A DNA stretch of 64,000 bases from Paenisporosarcina sp. HGH0030 (GTDB lineage: Bacteria > Bacillota > Bacilli > Bacillales_A > Planococcaceae). The stretch is taken from assembly GCF_000411295.1 (NCBI RefSeq), contig NZ_KE150421.1, positions 255,265 to 319,264 of the forward strand, read 5' to 3'. Position 1 is the first letter of the stretch; each line of letters opens with the position of its first letter. A program made the translations under genes and the position numbers. Shown here piece by piece: positions 1 through 9,063 of the stretch. The notes beneath the pieces are model-generated. The model saw only the letters and a list, made by a program, of their open reading frames with translations, had not been told where the DNA came from and searched no databases.

Positions 1-1023
1 ATTGAACTTAATACATCCTACCAATCCATTAAAACTATTGATAACAAGATTATAGATAATGATGTAACATATTCCGTCTTAGATCAATCTGTTGTTCAGG
101 TAAATACAACTCTTTTTAATGGAGTAAACTATTATAAATTACCTTTTTCAGTTGAAGGAATTTCAGATGATAAGCCAGCAGTTTTGAAAAACGAACTATT
201 AGTACCAATACCAACATTTGTTTCTAGTATCACTTCAAAAAACAAGCCAGCTCCAGAACCAAACCCAAACGACTCAACAGAAATGAATAGATATTTATTT
301 ACTCCCCCAGCAACTAATAAAAATTGTAAAGATATTAAGCCTTTAACTGAGGGAGTAATTTGTAAATTGAGTAAGACAGAGAATATAGCATCTGTTTTTG
401 TAAATTCACAGAATGGTATTGATTTTAGTAAAATAACAATACTAGCAGAGGATATCGAGATTTCATTTTGTCCTAAAGGTAGTTGTGCAACTGGATATAA
501 TAATTTGAAAGTATATTCAAACAAGGATATTTCCATAGATCAAATTAAAGCACTAAGTCAGTTAACTTTATTCCTGGATGGGATTATTAATATTGATACA
601 AACGGCAATAATTACGCAGGTACTGCAATTGTTAAAGGCGTTAATTCAGATAATCATTTTAAAAATATTAGAGGGAATGTTTTTATCACTGGCGACAATA
701 ACAACCCCATAAGATTAAAAATTGATAAACATACAGATGCTAAATTTGGTAAGTTATGCATTAATTTAGACGGGATTGATGTTCTTAACAGCTCATTTGA
801 AGTTAAGGGCGGAAATTCAAAGCATGAAAATGTCTATTACTTCACATCAAATTCAACAAAACAGATTCCCGATGCTGAGAGATTCATAGGAACCTATAAG
901 GATTTTGTAGGATTTTGCATAAATAGTGTTAACGTCCCAATACCGCCACCTGTAACTGAGGTGACAGCATCATATATTGATAAACAGCAGAATGCAAAAG
1001 TAATTGTTAATTATAATCCCTAA
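1..1023 (+). CDS. Unrecognised extracellular-type protein, 5' end cut by the window
   Basis: The reading frame is open from base 1, so the gene begins upstream; 340 C-terminal residues are visible. They are rich in Asn, Ile, Lys and short predicted beta-strands, with paired cysteines (a CPKGSC loop, and separate single Cys near the start and the end), and there is no membrane segment in this part. I recognise no family. The beta-strand ladder (repeated short Ile/Val stretches separated by Asn/Gly turns) resembles surface or polymer-forming proteins. Its stop is 10 bases before the next gene, and the pil operon follows, so a pilus-linked secreted protein such as a PilX-like minor pilin with a long C-terminal domain is a reasonable guess. 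The N-terminus, where a prepilin leader would be, is missing. Codon use is visibly more AT-rich than in the downstream pil genes. Confidence 0.7.
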   Translation: MELNTSYQSIKTIDNKIIDNDVTYSVLDQSVVQVNTTLFNGVNYYKLPFSVEGISDDKPAVLKNELLVPIPTFVSSITSKNKPAPEPNPNDSTEMNRYLFTPPATNKNCKDIKPLTEGVICKLSKTENIASVFVNSQNGIDFSKITILAEDIEISFCPKGSCATGYNNLKVYSNKDISIDQIKALSQLTLFLDGIINIDTNGNNYAGTAIVKGVNSDNHFKNIRGNVFITGDNNNPIRLKIDKHTDAKFGKLCINLDGIDVLNSSFEVKGGNSKHENVYYFTSNSTKQIPDAERFIGTYKDFVGFCINSVNVPIPPPVTEVTASYIDKQQNAKVIVNYNP

Positions 1024-1033
1024 GAGGTGAAAC

Positions 1034-1438
1034 ATGATTAAATTTCTTATTCTTATCTTGGTTGCATTCATCGTGTTTCCAATCGTGATAATATCCGTGA
1101 AAAAAATAGATTTAAAAACTAAGCTAATGTTTCTTTTCGGCGGATTCATCATCGCTCTATTAGGCTTGTTGGCACAATCCAAGCTAAGTCTCTATTATTC
1201 TGTTTTGATTATGTTAGGTTTGTTATTTGCAGGGGCCGTAATTATAACGAAACGGTTGGAAAATGAAAAACTTCAAGAAGAAGAATTGCATTTATATGTG
1301 CCTAAATCTATTCAAGAAGCGATAGAAAAACCTTCAGAATCCTATGTTGCAGCAACTTCTCCGACACCGAAAGTTCAACCTGTTATTGAATCTCAAGCTG
1401 AAGACTGGTTAAAACCTTCAAAAAAGGAGGACCAATAA
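1034..1438 (+). CDS. Small three-helix membrane protein of unknown function
   Basis: The protein has 134 residues. Three hydrophobic segments lie at about residues 2-22, 31-47 and 52-71, followed by a charged, Pro/Glu-rich cytoplasmic-looking tail. The start ATG is preceded by AAGAGGTGA at good spacing. It is packed between the unknown upstream gene and the VanW-like gene, whose ATG starts immediately after this stop codon, so the three are probably co-transcribed with pilB. I do not recognise the family. Location suggests an inner-membrane accessory of the pilus system, but nothing in the sequence proves that. Confidence 0.8.
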   Translation: MIKFLILILVAFIVFPIVIISVKKIDLKTKLMFLFGGFIIALLGLLAQSKLSLYYSVLIMLGLLFAGAVIITKRLENEKLQEEELHLYVPKSIQEAIEKPSESYVAATSPTPKVQPVIESQAEDWLKPSKKEDQ

Positions 1439-2827
1439 ATGAACAATAAATTATTTGGGACGACTTTTGTAGCGCTACTGGGCTCAACAGTTTTATTTTT
1501 CGGTGTAACGCAAGCTGGTACATATGTAATCGATGAAGTTGTTTTCCCATCAAAAGGTTTCGGGGAGCAAACATACATAGGTCCTTACGATGTTTCAAAT
1601 TTGCCTGAAAACGAGGCTGCGGTAACCGTGCAAACAGGTGTTAAAGGGTGGTACGGCGAAGCGAGTGTCCAAATTAAATTGCAAGATGCAGTCGTTCCTT
1701 TCCCGGTGGAAGTTGTACAATTCAATACGGATAGCACGTTAACTAACGCACAAGATGGAGCTAAAAATGAACTGCAATTTGATGTGACGAAAGAATCCGT
1801 TGGCACATTCCTGAATCAACAATTTGCTCCAATGGTGTTTAATGATGAAGAAATAGCAATTGTCACGGAAACGATTCGTGAACAATTGGCCGCTGGACGA
1901 AAAGATCAAATCATCGATATTACAAGTGCTTTACTGGCAAATTCTACAGTCGAAACTGCAGTTACTAATGTGACATTCAACAATATTGAATCGTCAGTGG
2001 GCATTCGTAATTTGATGACAGCGCTAAATGGATACGTAATCAATCCGAAATCTACTTTTTCGATGCTGGAATTTATCGAATCAACGGATTTGGGAAATTT
2101 AACGGAACAAGATTTAACCACAGTAGCTTCTATTTTATATGCATCGGTTTTGCAAACGAATTTTGGGGTGGATGAAAGAAGTATCGGACCGGTTGTTCCT
2201 ACAACTGTTCCGCTTGGCTTCGAAGCTTCCATTAACCGTGAACTTGGGGTTGATTTTGTATTTACAAACCCGAATGCTACCGGCTTTACCATCAATCTGA
2301 ACGGAGTGGGGGCAGGTCTTAATGCTAGCCTCACTGGATTTCCTTTTGTTTATCAATACGAAACGACAATCAGTGATAAGCAGGAATTTCTACCGAAAAC
2401 CATTAAACAATATAGTTCATTCGTAGAACCAAATACTGTTCGCGTAAAAACGCAAGGTGAAAATGGCATTCAAGTCGCTGTATTTAAAAACATACGTTCA
2501 GACTCTGCCATTATAGAAACGAAAGAAGTATCTAAAGATTTTTATCCACCTGTTCATAAAGTAGAAATTCATCCTTTGACTGTTACGATACCTGCTGCTG
2601 GAAGCGGAGATGGTACGGGCACGACAGATGGTTCAGAATCGACGAAAGGTGGTTCAAACGGACAACCTTCTACCGGAGCTGGTACTGGAACAGCAGGAGA
2701 TGGAACTTCTATAGGAGGTTCAACTGATTCTGGGTCAACTAATGATACTGGCAGTAACGCGAATGATGAAAATGATTCGGAACCACAATACGATAAAGGT
2801 GGAAATCTTATTCCGCCTAGCAAGTAA
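1439..2827 (+). CDS. VanW-like envelope protein at the head of the pil operon
   Basis: The protein has 462 residues. Residues about 8-28 form a signal anchor, so the bulk is extracytoplasmic. The middle (about residues 190-300) matches the VanW family pattern: an NGYVINPKSTFS segment, a helical ILYASVL segment, then a short strand region ending in FTNPNATGFTINL. The usual VanW GGGVCQ motif is absent, so this is a divergent member. The C-terminal 70 residues are a Gly/Ser/Thr/Asp low-complexity tail. AAAGGAGG sits 8 bases before the ATG. VanW-family function is unknown; the family is named from vancomycin clusters and is often cell-wall linked. Being immediately upstream of pilB suggests a role in letting the pilus through, or anchoring it in, the thick wall (inference). 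Confidence 0.75.
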   Translation: MNNKLFGTTFVALLGSTVLFFGVTQAGTYVIDEVVFPSKGFGEQTYIGPYDVSNLPENEAAVTVQTGVKGWYGEASVQIKLQDAVVPFPVEVVQFNTDSTLTNAQDGAKNELQFDVTKESVGTFLNQQFAPMVFNDEEIAIVTETIREQLAAGRKDQIIDITSALLANSTVETAVTNVTFNNIESSVGIRNLMTALNGYVINPKSTFSMLEFIESTDLGNLTEQDLTTVASILYASVLQTNFGVDERSIGPVVPTTVPLGFEASINRELGVDFVFTNPNATGFTINLNGVGAGLNASLTGFPFVYQYETTISDKQEFLPKTIKQYSSFVEPNTVRVKTQGENGIQVAVFKNIRSDSAIIETKEVSKDFYPPVHKVEIHPLTVTIPAAGSGDGTGTTDGSESTKGGSNGQPSTGAGTGTAGDGTSIGGSTDSGSTNDTGSNANDENDSEPQYDKGGNLIPPSK

Positions 2828-2842
2828 TAGGGGGAGTGCAAC

Positions 2843-4492
2843 TTGATTCGAAAAAGACTGGGTGACTTACTAGTTGAAAACGGTTTGATTACAGACGACC
2901 AACTAACGAATGTGTTGCAAAACAAACCACGTGAAGAAAAACTTGGGGACGCACTTTTGCAGCAAGGAATTATCACCGAGCAACAACTGCTCGAAGTACT
3001 CGAAATTCAACTTGGCATTCCTCAAGTTCAGCTATATCACTACCCATTTGAAGCAAAGTTATTTAACCTGATTCCTAAAGACGTAGCAAAACGCAGTTTG
3101 ATGGTACCTTTGAAAGTAGAAGGGGACAAACTATACGTAGCCATGAAAGACCCGATGGATTTCATTACGATGGATGATTTGCGTCTGATTACCGGCTTTC
3201 ATATCATTCCCGCGATTGCCTCTAAGGAAGAGATTTTAAAAACCATCAACAAATATTACGAAGAGGAATCGTTTGACGATTTCTTGGTAGATCAAGCATC
3301 TGTAGTTGATAAACAGGAAGAACTTCTTGATATCGATGCACCGGTAGTAAGAATCGTTAATCAGATTTTATCTGCGGCGGTGACTCAAAAAGCGAGTGAT
3401 ATTCACTTTGATCCACAGGAAACTCGATTGTTAGTGCGTTTCCGTATTGACGGAGTGTTGCATGATGAGCGAACACTTCCAAAGCTAATGCAGGGAATGG
3501 TCACGGCACGTGTGAAAATTATGTCAAAACTTGATATTACGGAGCATCGTATTCCTCAAGATGGTCGTATTAAAACGAATGTTGATTTTCGTCCAATTGA
3601 CTTACGTGTCTCTACTCTGCCTACCGTTTATGGCGAAAAAATAGTTATGCGTATTTTGGATTTATCCAATAACTTAACGGATATATCAAAACTCGGCTTC
3701 CACGAAAAGAATTATGAGAGATTCATGAAAGAAATAGCCAAACCAAATGGAATTGTCCTGATTTCTGGTCCAACTGGTTCGGGTAAATCTTCAACGTTAT
3801 ATGCAGCGCTCAGCTTCCTGAATGATGAACAAGTGAATATCATTACGGTTGAAGATCCTGTTGAATATCAACTCGAAGGGATCAATCAAATTCAAGTGAA
3901 TTCGAATGTTGGCTTAACATTTGCGGCTGGGCTTCGCTCGATTCTGCGCCAAGATCCCGATATCGTCATGGTTGGGGAGATTCGAGATAAAGAGACCGTA
4001 GAAATTGCGATTCGGGCTTCTTTAACGGGTCACTTAGTATTAAGTACGATCCATACAAATGACTCAATCGCCTCGGTCACTCGATTGATGGATATGGGTG
4101 TAGAGCCGTTTTTGGTTACGAGTTCGATTAATGCGGTTGTGGCACAACGTCTTGTACGTAAAGTTTGTCGTGATTGTACAGAGAAACAGGAGCCTACTAT
4201 ACGTGAAATTGATATTTTCCAGAAACGTGGACTCGATATACAAACGGTCTCGCGAGGAAAAGGTTGTCCATCATGCGGCATGACAGGTTACCGTGGACGC
4301 ATGGCCATTCATGAAGTACTAATCATTGATGACCAAATTAAAAGTGTCATCAACCGCGGTGGTACTGCAGCAGAAATTCGAGAAATTGCCCAAGCCAATG
4401 ACACCATCTTCTTAATAGACGACGGACTGATGAAAGTAAGAGAAGGCCAAACAACGACAGAAGAAATTCTGCGTGTTGCCCTCCAAGATTAG
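2843..4492 (+). CDS. pilB: Type IV pilus assembly ATPase PilB (GspE family)
   Basis: This is the cytoplasmic hexameric ATPase that powers pilin extrusion. Its 549 residues fit PilB/GspE. The N-terminal 150 residues are a MshEN-type domain. Walker A GPTGSGKS is near residue 308, and the Asp box/Walker B region DPDIVMVGEIRD is near 371. A tetracysteine zinc site is formed by CRDC (about 442) and CPSC (about 475). Start is TTG at 2843, placed by GGGGGAG upstream; no better ATG exists. It is followed after 8 bases by pilT and then pilC. In B. subtilis the equivalent is ComGA; this protein is longer and closer to true PilB because it keeps the N-terminal domain and the Cys4 motif. Confidence 0.95.
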   Translation: MIRKRLGDLLVENGLITDDQLTNVLQNKPREEKLGDALLQQGIITEQQLLEVLEIQLGIPQVQLYHYPFEAKLFNLIPKDVAKRSLMVPLKVEGDKLYVAMKDPMDFITMDDLRLITGFHIIPAIASKEEILKTINKYYEEESFDDFLVDQASVVDKQEELLDIDAPVVRIVNQILSAAVTQKASDIHFDPQETRLLVRFRIDGVLHDERTLPKLMQGMVTARVKIMSKLDITEHRIPQDGRIKTNVDFRPIDLRVSTLPTVYGEKIVMRILDLSNNLTDISKLGFHEKNYERFMKEIAKPNGIVLISGPTGSGKSSTLYAALSFLNDEQVNIITVEDPVEYQLEGINQIQVNSNVGLTFAAGLRSILRQDPDIVMVGEIRDKETVEIAIRASLTGHLVLSTIHTNDSIASVTRLMDMGVEPFLVTSSINAVVAQRLVRKVCRDCTEKQEPTIREIDIFQKRGLDIQTVSRGKGCPSCGMTGYRGRMAIHEVLIIDDQIKSVINRGGTAAEIREIAQANDTIFLIDDGLMKVREGQTTTEEILRVALQD

Positions 4493-4500
4493 GTGAGAAA

Positions 4501-5541
4501 ATGAGAGAATCAGTAGATATTTTATTGACCAATGCTTTTCAACAAAAAGCATCGGATATTCATATAACAGTTGGCGTTCCTCCTGTATTTCGTGTGCAAG
4601 GAGAACTTGTCAAATTCGGTTCCACTCCAATTACCCCGGAAATGTCGAGGGATATGGCTAAAGCAATTACACCCGATAAGTTATGGGATACGTTTTTGGA
4701 GCAAGGTGAGTTGGATTACTCACACGAAGTTGAAAATATAGCGCGTTTTCGTGTGAATGCTTTTCATCAAAAAGGCAAGATTTCGATTGCTTTTAGGACC
4801 ATTCCGCAAGTCATTCCGACAGTCGAGCAATTGCAAATGCCGAATACGCTGAAGAAATTAGCGGAAACGAAGCAAGGGCTTATTTTGGTAACAGGTCCAA
4901 CTGGTTCTGGGAAGTCGACTACGTTAGCTGCGATGATCAAACATATGAACACGGATATGAACTTACATATCATTACACTGGAAGATCCGATTGAGTATAT
5001 GCACGAACATGGAACAAGTATTATTGACCAACGTGAAGTCGGTTTTGATACGAAATCATTCTCGAACGGTCTTCGTGCAGCACTACGTCAAGATCCAGAC
5101 GTCATTCTCGTAGGGGAAATGCGTGACTTGGAAACCATCAGTATTGCCATAACAGCGGCTGAAACTGGTCACTTAGTTTTGGGAACTTTACATACGTCAA
5201 GTGCCGCATCGACGATTGAACGTATTATCGATGTGTTTTCACCAGAACAGCAAGCGCAAGTACGCACTCAGCTTGGTGGCGTGTTGAAAGCGGTAATTAG
5301 TCAACGATTAATCAAGACGGCAGATGGCAAAGGTCGTCGAGCGGCTACTGAAATCTTGATTACAAATCCAGCAATTTCTAACTTAATCCGTACGGCGAAA
5401 GTACATCAAATTCCGAACGTCATTTTGACGAATCGAGCTGCTGGCATGCACATGATGTCAACTTCCTTAAAAGAGCTAGTAGAGTCCGGCCAAATTACAC
5501 AAGTAGCGGCACAACCGTACCTTGAAGGGGACGAGCATTAA
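4501..5541 (+). CDS. pilT: Type IV pilus retraction ATPase PilT
   Basis: PilT depolymerises pili and drives twitching or DNA uptake. The 346 residues match the family length. Walker A GPTGSGKST is near residue 131, DPDVILVGEMRD near 198, and the His box ETGHLVLGTLHT follows. The C-terminal region contains the family-typical NLIRTAKVHQI segment. A retraction ATPase is absent from the B. subtilis com pseudopilus system, so this cluster should make dynamic, retractable pili. The start ATG has GGTGAG 5' and lies 8 bases after pilB; the stop overlaps the pilC start by one base. Confidence 0.95.
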   Translation: MRESVDILLTNAFQQKASDIHITVGVPPVFRVQGELVKFGSTPITPEMSRDMAKAITPDKLWDTFLEQGELDYSHEVENIARFRVNAFHQKGKISIAFRTIPQVIPTVEQLQMPNTLKKLAETKQGLILVTGPTGSGKSTTLAAMIKHMNTDMNLHIITLEDPIEYMHEHGTSIIDQREVGFDTKSFSNGLRAALRQDPDVILVGEMRDLETISIAITAAETGHLVLGTLHTSSAASTIERIIDVFSPEQQAQVRTQLGGVLKAVISQRLIKTADGKGRRAATEILITNPAISNLIRTAKVHQIPNVILTNRAAGMHMMSTSLKELVESGQITQVAAQPYLEGDEH

Positions 5542-6752
5542 TGGCGCGCTTTCAATATGTAGGTCGTGACCGTAAAGCCGTGCGAAAAGGAATTATTCAA
5601 GCAGCGAACCAACGTGAGGCAATCGTGAAACTTCGTGACGAAGGCATTCGCATCACTGAAATCAAACAAATGGCTGATACTGCTCTTCAAAAAGATATTG
5701 TCATCGGGAATCCCGTCAAGCGGGAACAATTCATTATGTTTTTAAGACAATTCGCTACGTTAATGCGTGCAGGTGTAACGATAGTTGATTCTGTTGTCAT
5801 CCTATCTCAACAGGTAGAGTCAAAAGCTTTACGACGTGCACTGGTTGAAATTGCTGATGATTTAAAAAGTGGTAATTCTTTATCTGATGCAGCCCGGAAA
5901 TTTCCTAGGATTTTTGAACCGCTCGTCATCAACCTGTTGCAAGCGGGTGAGTTAACAGGATCAATCGATGAATCGTTAGATCGTTTGGCGACTCATTTTG
6001 AAAAAGCATATGTGACCCGTCAAAAAGTAGTTTCCGCAATGACTTATCCTATTATTGTTGCTGTTTTGGCGGTAGGGGTCGTTATTTTCCTGCTGACGTC
6101 AATCGTTCCAATGTTCGTTGAAATGTTTAATGATTTTGGTGGGGAATTGCCACTCATCACCAGATTCGTAATGGGTGCAAGTGATTTTGTACAAAATTAT
6201 TGGTATGTATTGATTGCGATAGTTGCGATATTAGTAGGTGGTTTATGGATAATGCGAAGAGATGAAAAGGGACGTTACATGCTCGATACTTTTTTGTTGC
6301 GTATGCCGATTTTTGGCAACATCTTAAAAAAAGCCGCCCTAGCCAGAATGACACGGACATTAAGTTCATTGTATTCCAGCTCAGTTCCTATTTTAACTGC
6401 TTTAACTATGGTTGAGCGTGTAGTTGGTAACGAAGTAATAGGGAAAGTGATTCTTAAATCTCGTGACGGGCTAGAAAGAGGAGAGTCGATGACAGGACCG
6501 ATGATGAGTCATTGGGCATTCCCGCCATTGATTCCCCACATGATTTCTATTGGAGAACAAACTGGCGCTCTTGATCACATGCTAGAGCGGGTTGCTGAAT
6601 TCTATGAAAAAGAAGTCGATGCGGAAACTGATAAGCTCAAAGCAATGATTGAACCTTTAATGATTGTCTTATTAGCTGGCCTTGTAGGCACCATTGTTTT
6701 GGCAATCTTATTACCAATGTTTGGTCTATTTGAGAATGTGGATAATATGTAA
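5541..6752 (+). CDS. pilC: Type IV pilus inner-membrane platform protein PilC
   Basis: This is the polytopic membrane platform that couples PilB/PilT to pilin movement. Its 403 residues carry two GspF domains (about 68-190 and 270-395) separated by membrane segments near residues 170-195, 217-240 and 370-395. The GspF motifs FLRQFATLMRAG and LLQAGELTGSIDESL are present. The start ATG overlaps the pilT stop (TAATG), indicating translational coupling. Confidence 0.95.
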   Translation: MARFQYVGRDRKAVRKGIIQAANQREAIVKLRDEGIRITEIKQMADTALQKDIVIGNPVKREQFIMFLRQFATLMRAGVTIVDSVVILSQQVESKALRRALVEIADDLKSGNSLSDAARKFPRIFEPLVINLLQAGELTGSIDESLDRLATHFEKAYVTRQKVVSAMTYPIIVAVLAVGVVIFLLTSIVPMFVEMFNDFGGELPLITRFVMGASDFVQNYWYVLIAIVAILVGGLWIMRRDEKGRYMLDTFLLRMPIFGNILKKAALARMTRTLSSLYSSSVPILTALTMVERVVGNEVIGKVILKSRDGLERGESMTGPMMSHWAFPPLIPHMISIGEQTGALDHMLERVAEFYEKEVDAETDKLKAMIEPLMIVLLAGLVGTIVLAILLPMFGLFENVDNM

Positions 6753-6879
6753 ATAATTCGAAAAAAATAATAAAAATGAGCATAAAGTCTATTTATCTAT
6801 ATATTTCGACATATAAAGGTGCTATCATGAAAATGTACTGGAAAAGTACCATTTTATAGAAAAAAGGGAGGCTTACAGG
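6753..6879 (+). promoter_or_regulatory. pilC-pilin spacer with hairpin and strong ribosome site
   Basis: This AT-rich spacer precedes the major pilin gene. A hairpin at about 6829-6856 (AAAATGTACT / AGTACCATTTT, one bulge) is followed by a short T run and then AAAAAAGGGAGG before the pilin ATG. It could be a weak terminator, an mRNA-stabilising stem, or part of a separate pilin promoter region; a TATCAT at 6823-6828 is a possible -10 without a convincing -35. Extra expression of the pilin relative to pilC is expected biologically. Confidence 0.45.
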
Positions 6880-7320
6880 ATGAGAAAATTCATTCAAAAC
6901 AAATTAAAAGAACAAAAAGGTTTAACATTAATTGAGCTTCTTGCAGTAATCGTTATTTTGGCGATTGTTGCGGCAATTGCTATTCCGGCGATTGGTAATG
7001 TTATTGAGAATAGTCGTTATGGAGCCATTAAATCTGATGCAACGAATATAATGGCTGCGGCAGATGTTTATTATGCCGATGGAAATGAAGGAGCATCTGT
7101 TACAGCTACAATATTAAAATCAAAAGGTTATCTAGATGATGCTGGTTCATTTGCTGAGGCGACTGTAACTAAAAGTGCAACTGCTCCATCTACAATTTCA
7201 GGGAATTCAGTGGTTGGAAATGTAAAACTAACACTTACTGGTGCTACAAGAAATGATGTTAAATTGATTAGTAAAGATAATATTCCTATTCGAACTGATG
7301 TTATTAAGATTACCCCTTAA
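6880..7320 (+). CDS. pilA: Type IV major pilin (prepilin)
   Basis: The 146-residue precursor has a basic 14-residue leader ending in KG, then the mature N-terminus LTLIELLAVIVILAIVAAI with Glu at mature position 5. This is the class III prepilin signal cut by PilD, with Leu rather than Phe as first mature residue (as in ComGC). The remaining 110 residues form a small Thr/Ser/Ala-rich globular head without a Cys pair. It is the only pilin-like gene fully inside the window; minor pilins must be elsewhere or upstream. GGGAGG lies 9 bases before the ATG. Confidence 0.92.
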   Translation: MRKFIQNKLKEQKGLTLIELLAVIVILAIVAAIAIPAIGNVIENSRYGAIKSDATNIMAAADVYYADGNEGASVTATILKSKGYLDDAGSFAEATVTKSATAPSTISGNSVVGNVKLTLTGATRNDVKLISKDNIPIRTDVIKITP

Positions 7321-7375
7321 TTATGCTTGATTGATAATTTTTTTTACTAATTAATTTTAACTCGGAGCTGATCCC

Positions 7376-8329
7376 ATGAATTTCACACCTTCGTTTCTAA
7401 ACAAACGCTCACGCGTGGCGACGGTTACAATTGAAGAAGATGCGATCCGAATGGTGGAAGTGAAGTCAACGTCTCCTTTGCATGTAGTTTGTGCAGAGGA
7501 GCGTTCTTTGCCTTCTGGCGTTGTTACGGATGGCAAAATTGTGGATGCGGATACGCTGGTGTCTATTCTAGGCGAGGCTGTGGAAGAATGGAAACTTTCC
7601 CGCAAATCCGTTCGGTTCTTAGCACCAGACGAATATGTGATTATCCGCAAACTATCATATCCTCCCGATGTTCGAAGGGATGAGTTGAAAGGCCACTTCT
7701 TTATTGAAATTGGTTCGACACTTTATTTACCTTTCGAAGACCCCGTATTTGATGTGGTCCCTTACGCTGCATCAACTGATACAAAAGAAGCGATATTGAT
7801 TGCTTCTAAAGAGAGCATTTTAAATACATATGAAGACGCTTTTGAAGACGTCAAAATGAAACCGCTTGTAGCAGATATTGGACCACTTGCCCTGTATCGT
7901 TTGGCATATTCCCAATATACCTATTCCGGTGAAGAACATATTCTACTATTGGATGTCAAAAACGATAACTATACTGTTTCGATTTTCCATCAACATTTCC
8001 CATTATTCATGCGACCTGTTGAAGTGAATGAACCTGATGAGTCGAATTTCTTCAGTGGAGCACAAACATCAAAGATGGACTCACTTCTATCTGAAGTCTC
8101 AAAGCTCATCAATTTCTATCGCTACAATATGAACCAAGGAAATGAAGGCATCACACATATTTTGCTTAACGGTGAAATGGATAATTGGGAAGAACTATTG
8201 CGACAAATGGAACTCCGGTTCGAAGTTCATACTTCCACAGTTGTTCGCGAAAAGATTTATTTGGAAGATGGAAAAGCCATCCCGATACGCTTTAATCGAG
8301 CACTCGGACTTGCGTTGAAAGAGGTGTAA
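7376..8329 (+). CDS. pilM: Pilus assembly protein PilM
   Basis: PilM is a cytoplasmic actin-fold protein that binds the PilN N-terminus and helps align the ATPase with the membrane platform. The 317 residues start with VATVTIEEDAIRMVEV, a phosphate-binding-like strand, and contain LLDVKNDNYTVSIF in the second subdomain. Position directly before pilN and pilO, separated by 2 bases from pilN, supports the name. Primary sequence is diverged from proteobacterial PilM. Confidence 0.85.
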   Translation: MNFTPSFLNKRSRVATVTIEEDAIRMVEVKSTSPLHVVCAEERSLPSGVVTDGKIVDADTLVSILGEAVEEWKLSRKSVRFLAPDEYVIIRKLSYPPDVRRDELKGHFFIEIGSTLYLPFEDPVFDVVPYAASTDTKEAILIASKESILNTYEDAFEDVKMKPLVADIGPLALYRLAYSQYTYSGEEHILLLDVKNDNYTVSIFHQHFPLFMRPVEVNEPDESNFFSGAQTSKMDSLLSEVSKLINFYRYNMNQGNEGITHILLNGEMDNWEELLRQMELRFEVHTSTVVREKIYLEDGKAIPIRFNRALGLALKEV

Positions 8330-8331
8330 GG

Positions 8332-9063
8332 ATGTTAGTCGATATTAATTTACTTTCCGAAAAAGAACGGGATCGTCCCGCCTTTGTCGTGGCTGCCATC
8401 TTACTGATTATCATCGGCCTATTCGGAGGGCTCGTTTTTTATTTCCTAGGAAATTCTTATGAGAACAAGGCACAGGTGCTGAATGCCCAAAGTGTAGAAG
8501 TTGCCAGCCAACAAGCTGCCATTCAAGAACAGATGCTGACAACGGAAGCATTGAACGATACTCAAAAGTTGCAAAAAACAGTTAATTGGGCGGAAGCCTA
8601 TCAATATGATACTTTACCTTTAATTAGAGAACTAACTTCACTACTTCCTGAACGAGGATTTTTCATGAACTTTTCGTTTACATCACCAAGTGAAGCACTA
8701 GTTGACGTGCAATTTGATACATCGCGTGAAGCAGCGTTTTATTTAACCCAATTAAAAGCATCTGAGATGATTACTGCCGTTAGTTTATCAACCCTTACAT
8801 ATCAACCGTTGGAAGAAAAAAAGGAAGAAGAAACCGATGGCACTGCGACACCAGTCGAACCTGTTATGCCCCGTTATTTAGCTTCATACTCAATCACTTT
8901 TTTAGATACACGTATGCCAGCTGAAGGGACTGCAGTACCAGTGGATCCGAATGCACCTCCTGTTGAAGGGGAAACCCCAGCGGATGAACAGCCAGCTGAG
9001 CCACCTGTAACTGAAACGCAACCTCCTGCAGACGATGCGCAAGGAGATGATGTAAATGAGTAG
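8332..9063 (+). CDS. pilN: Pilus assembly protein PilN
   Basis: This bitopic inner-membrane protein of the PilMNO alignment complex has 243 residues. The short cytoplasmic N-terminus contains the PilN signature DINLLSEKERDR, which contacts PilM. A single membrane helix lies at about 18-40, then a coiled-coil/ferredoxin-like periplasmic-side domain. The C-terminal 65 residues are a Pro/Glu/Asp-rich tail not usual in PilN. The gene overlaps pilO by 8 bases. Confidence 0.88.
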   Translation: MLVDINLLSEKERDRPAFVVAAILLIIIGLFGGLVFYFLGNSYENKAQVLNAQSVEVASQQAAIQEQMLTTEALNDTQKLQKTVNWAEAYQYDTLPLIRELTSLLPERGFFMNFSFTSPSEALVDVQFDTSREAAFYLTQLKASEMITAVSLSTLTYQPLEEKKEEETDGTATPVEPVMPRYLASYSITFLDTRMPAEGTAVPVDPNAPPVEGETPADEQPAEPPVTETQPPADDAQGDDVNE

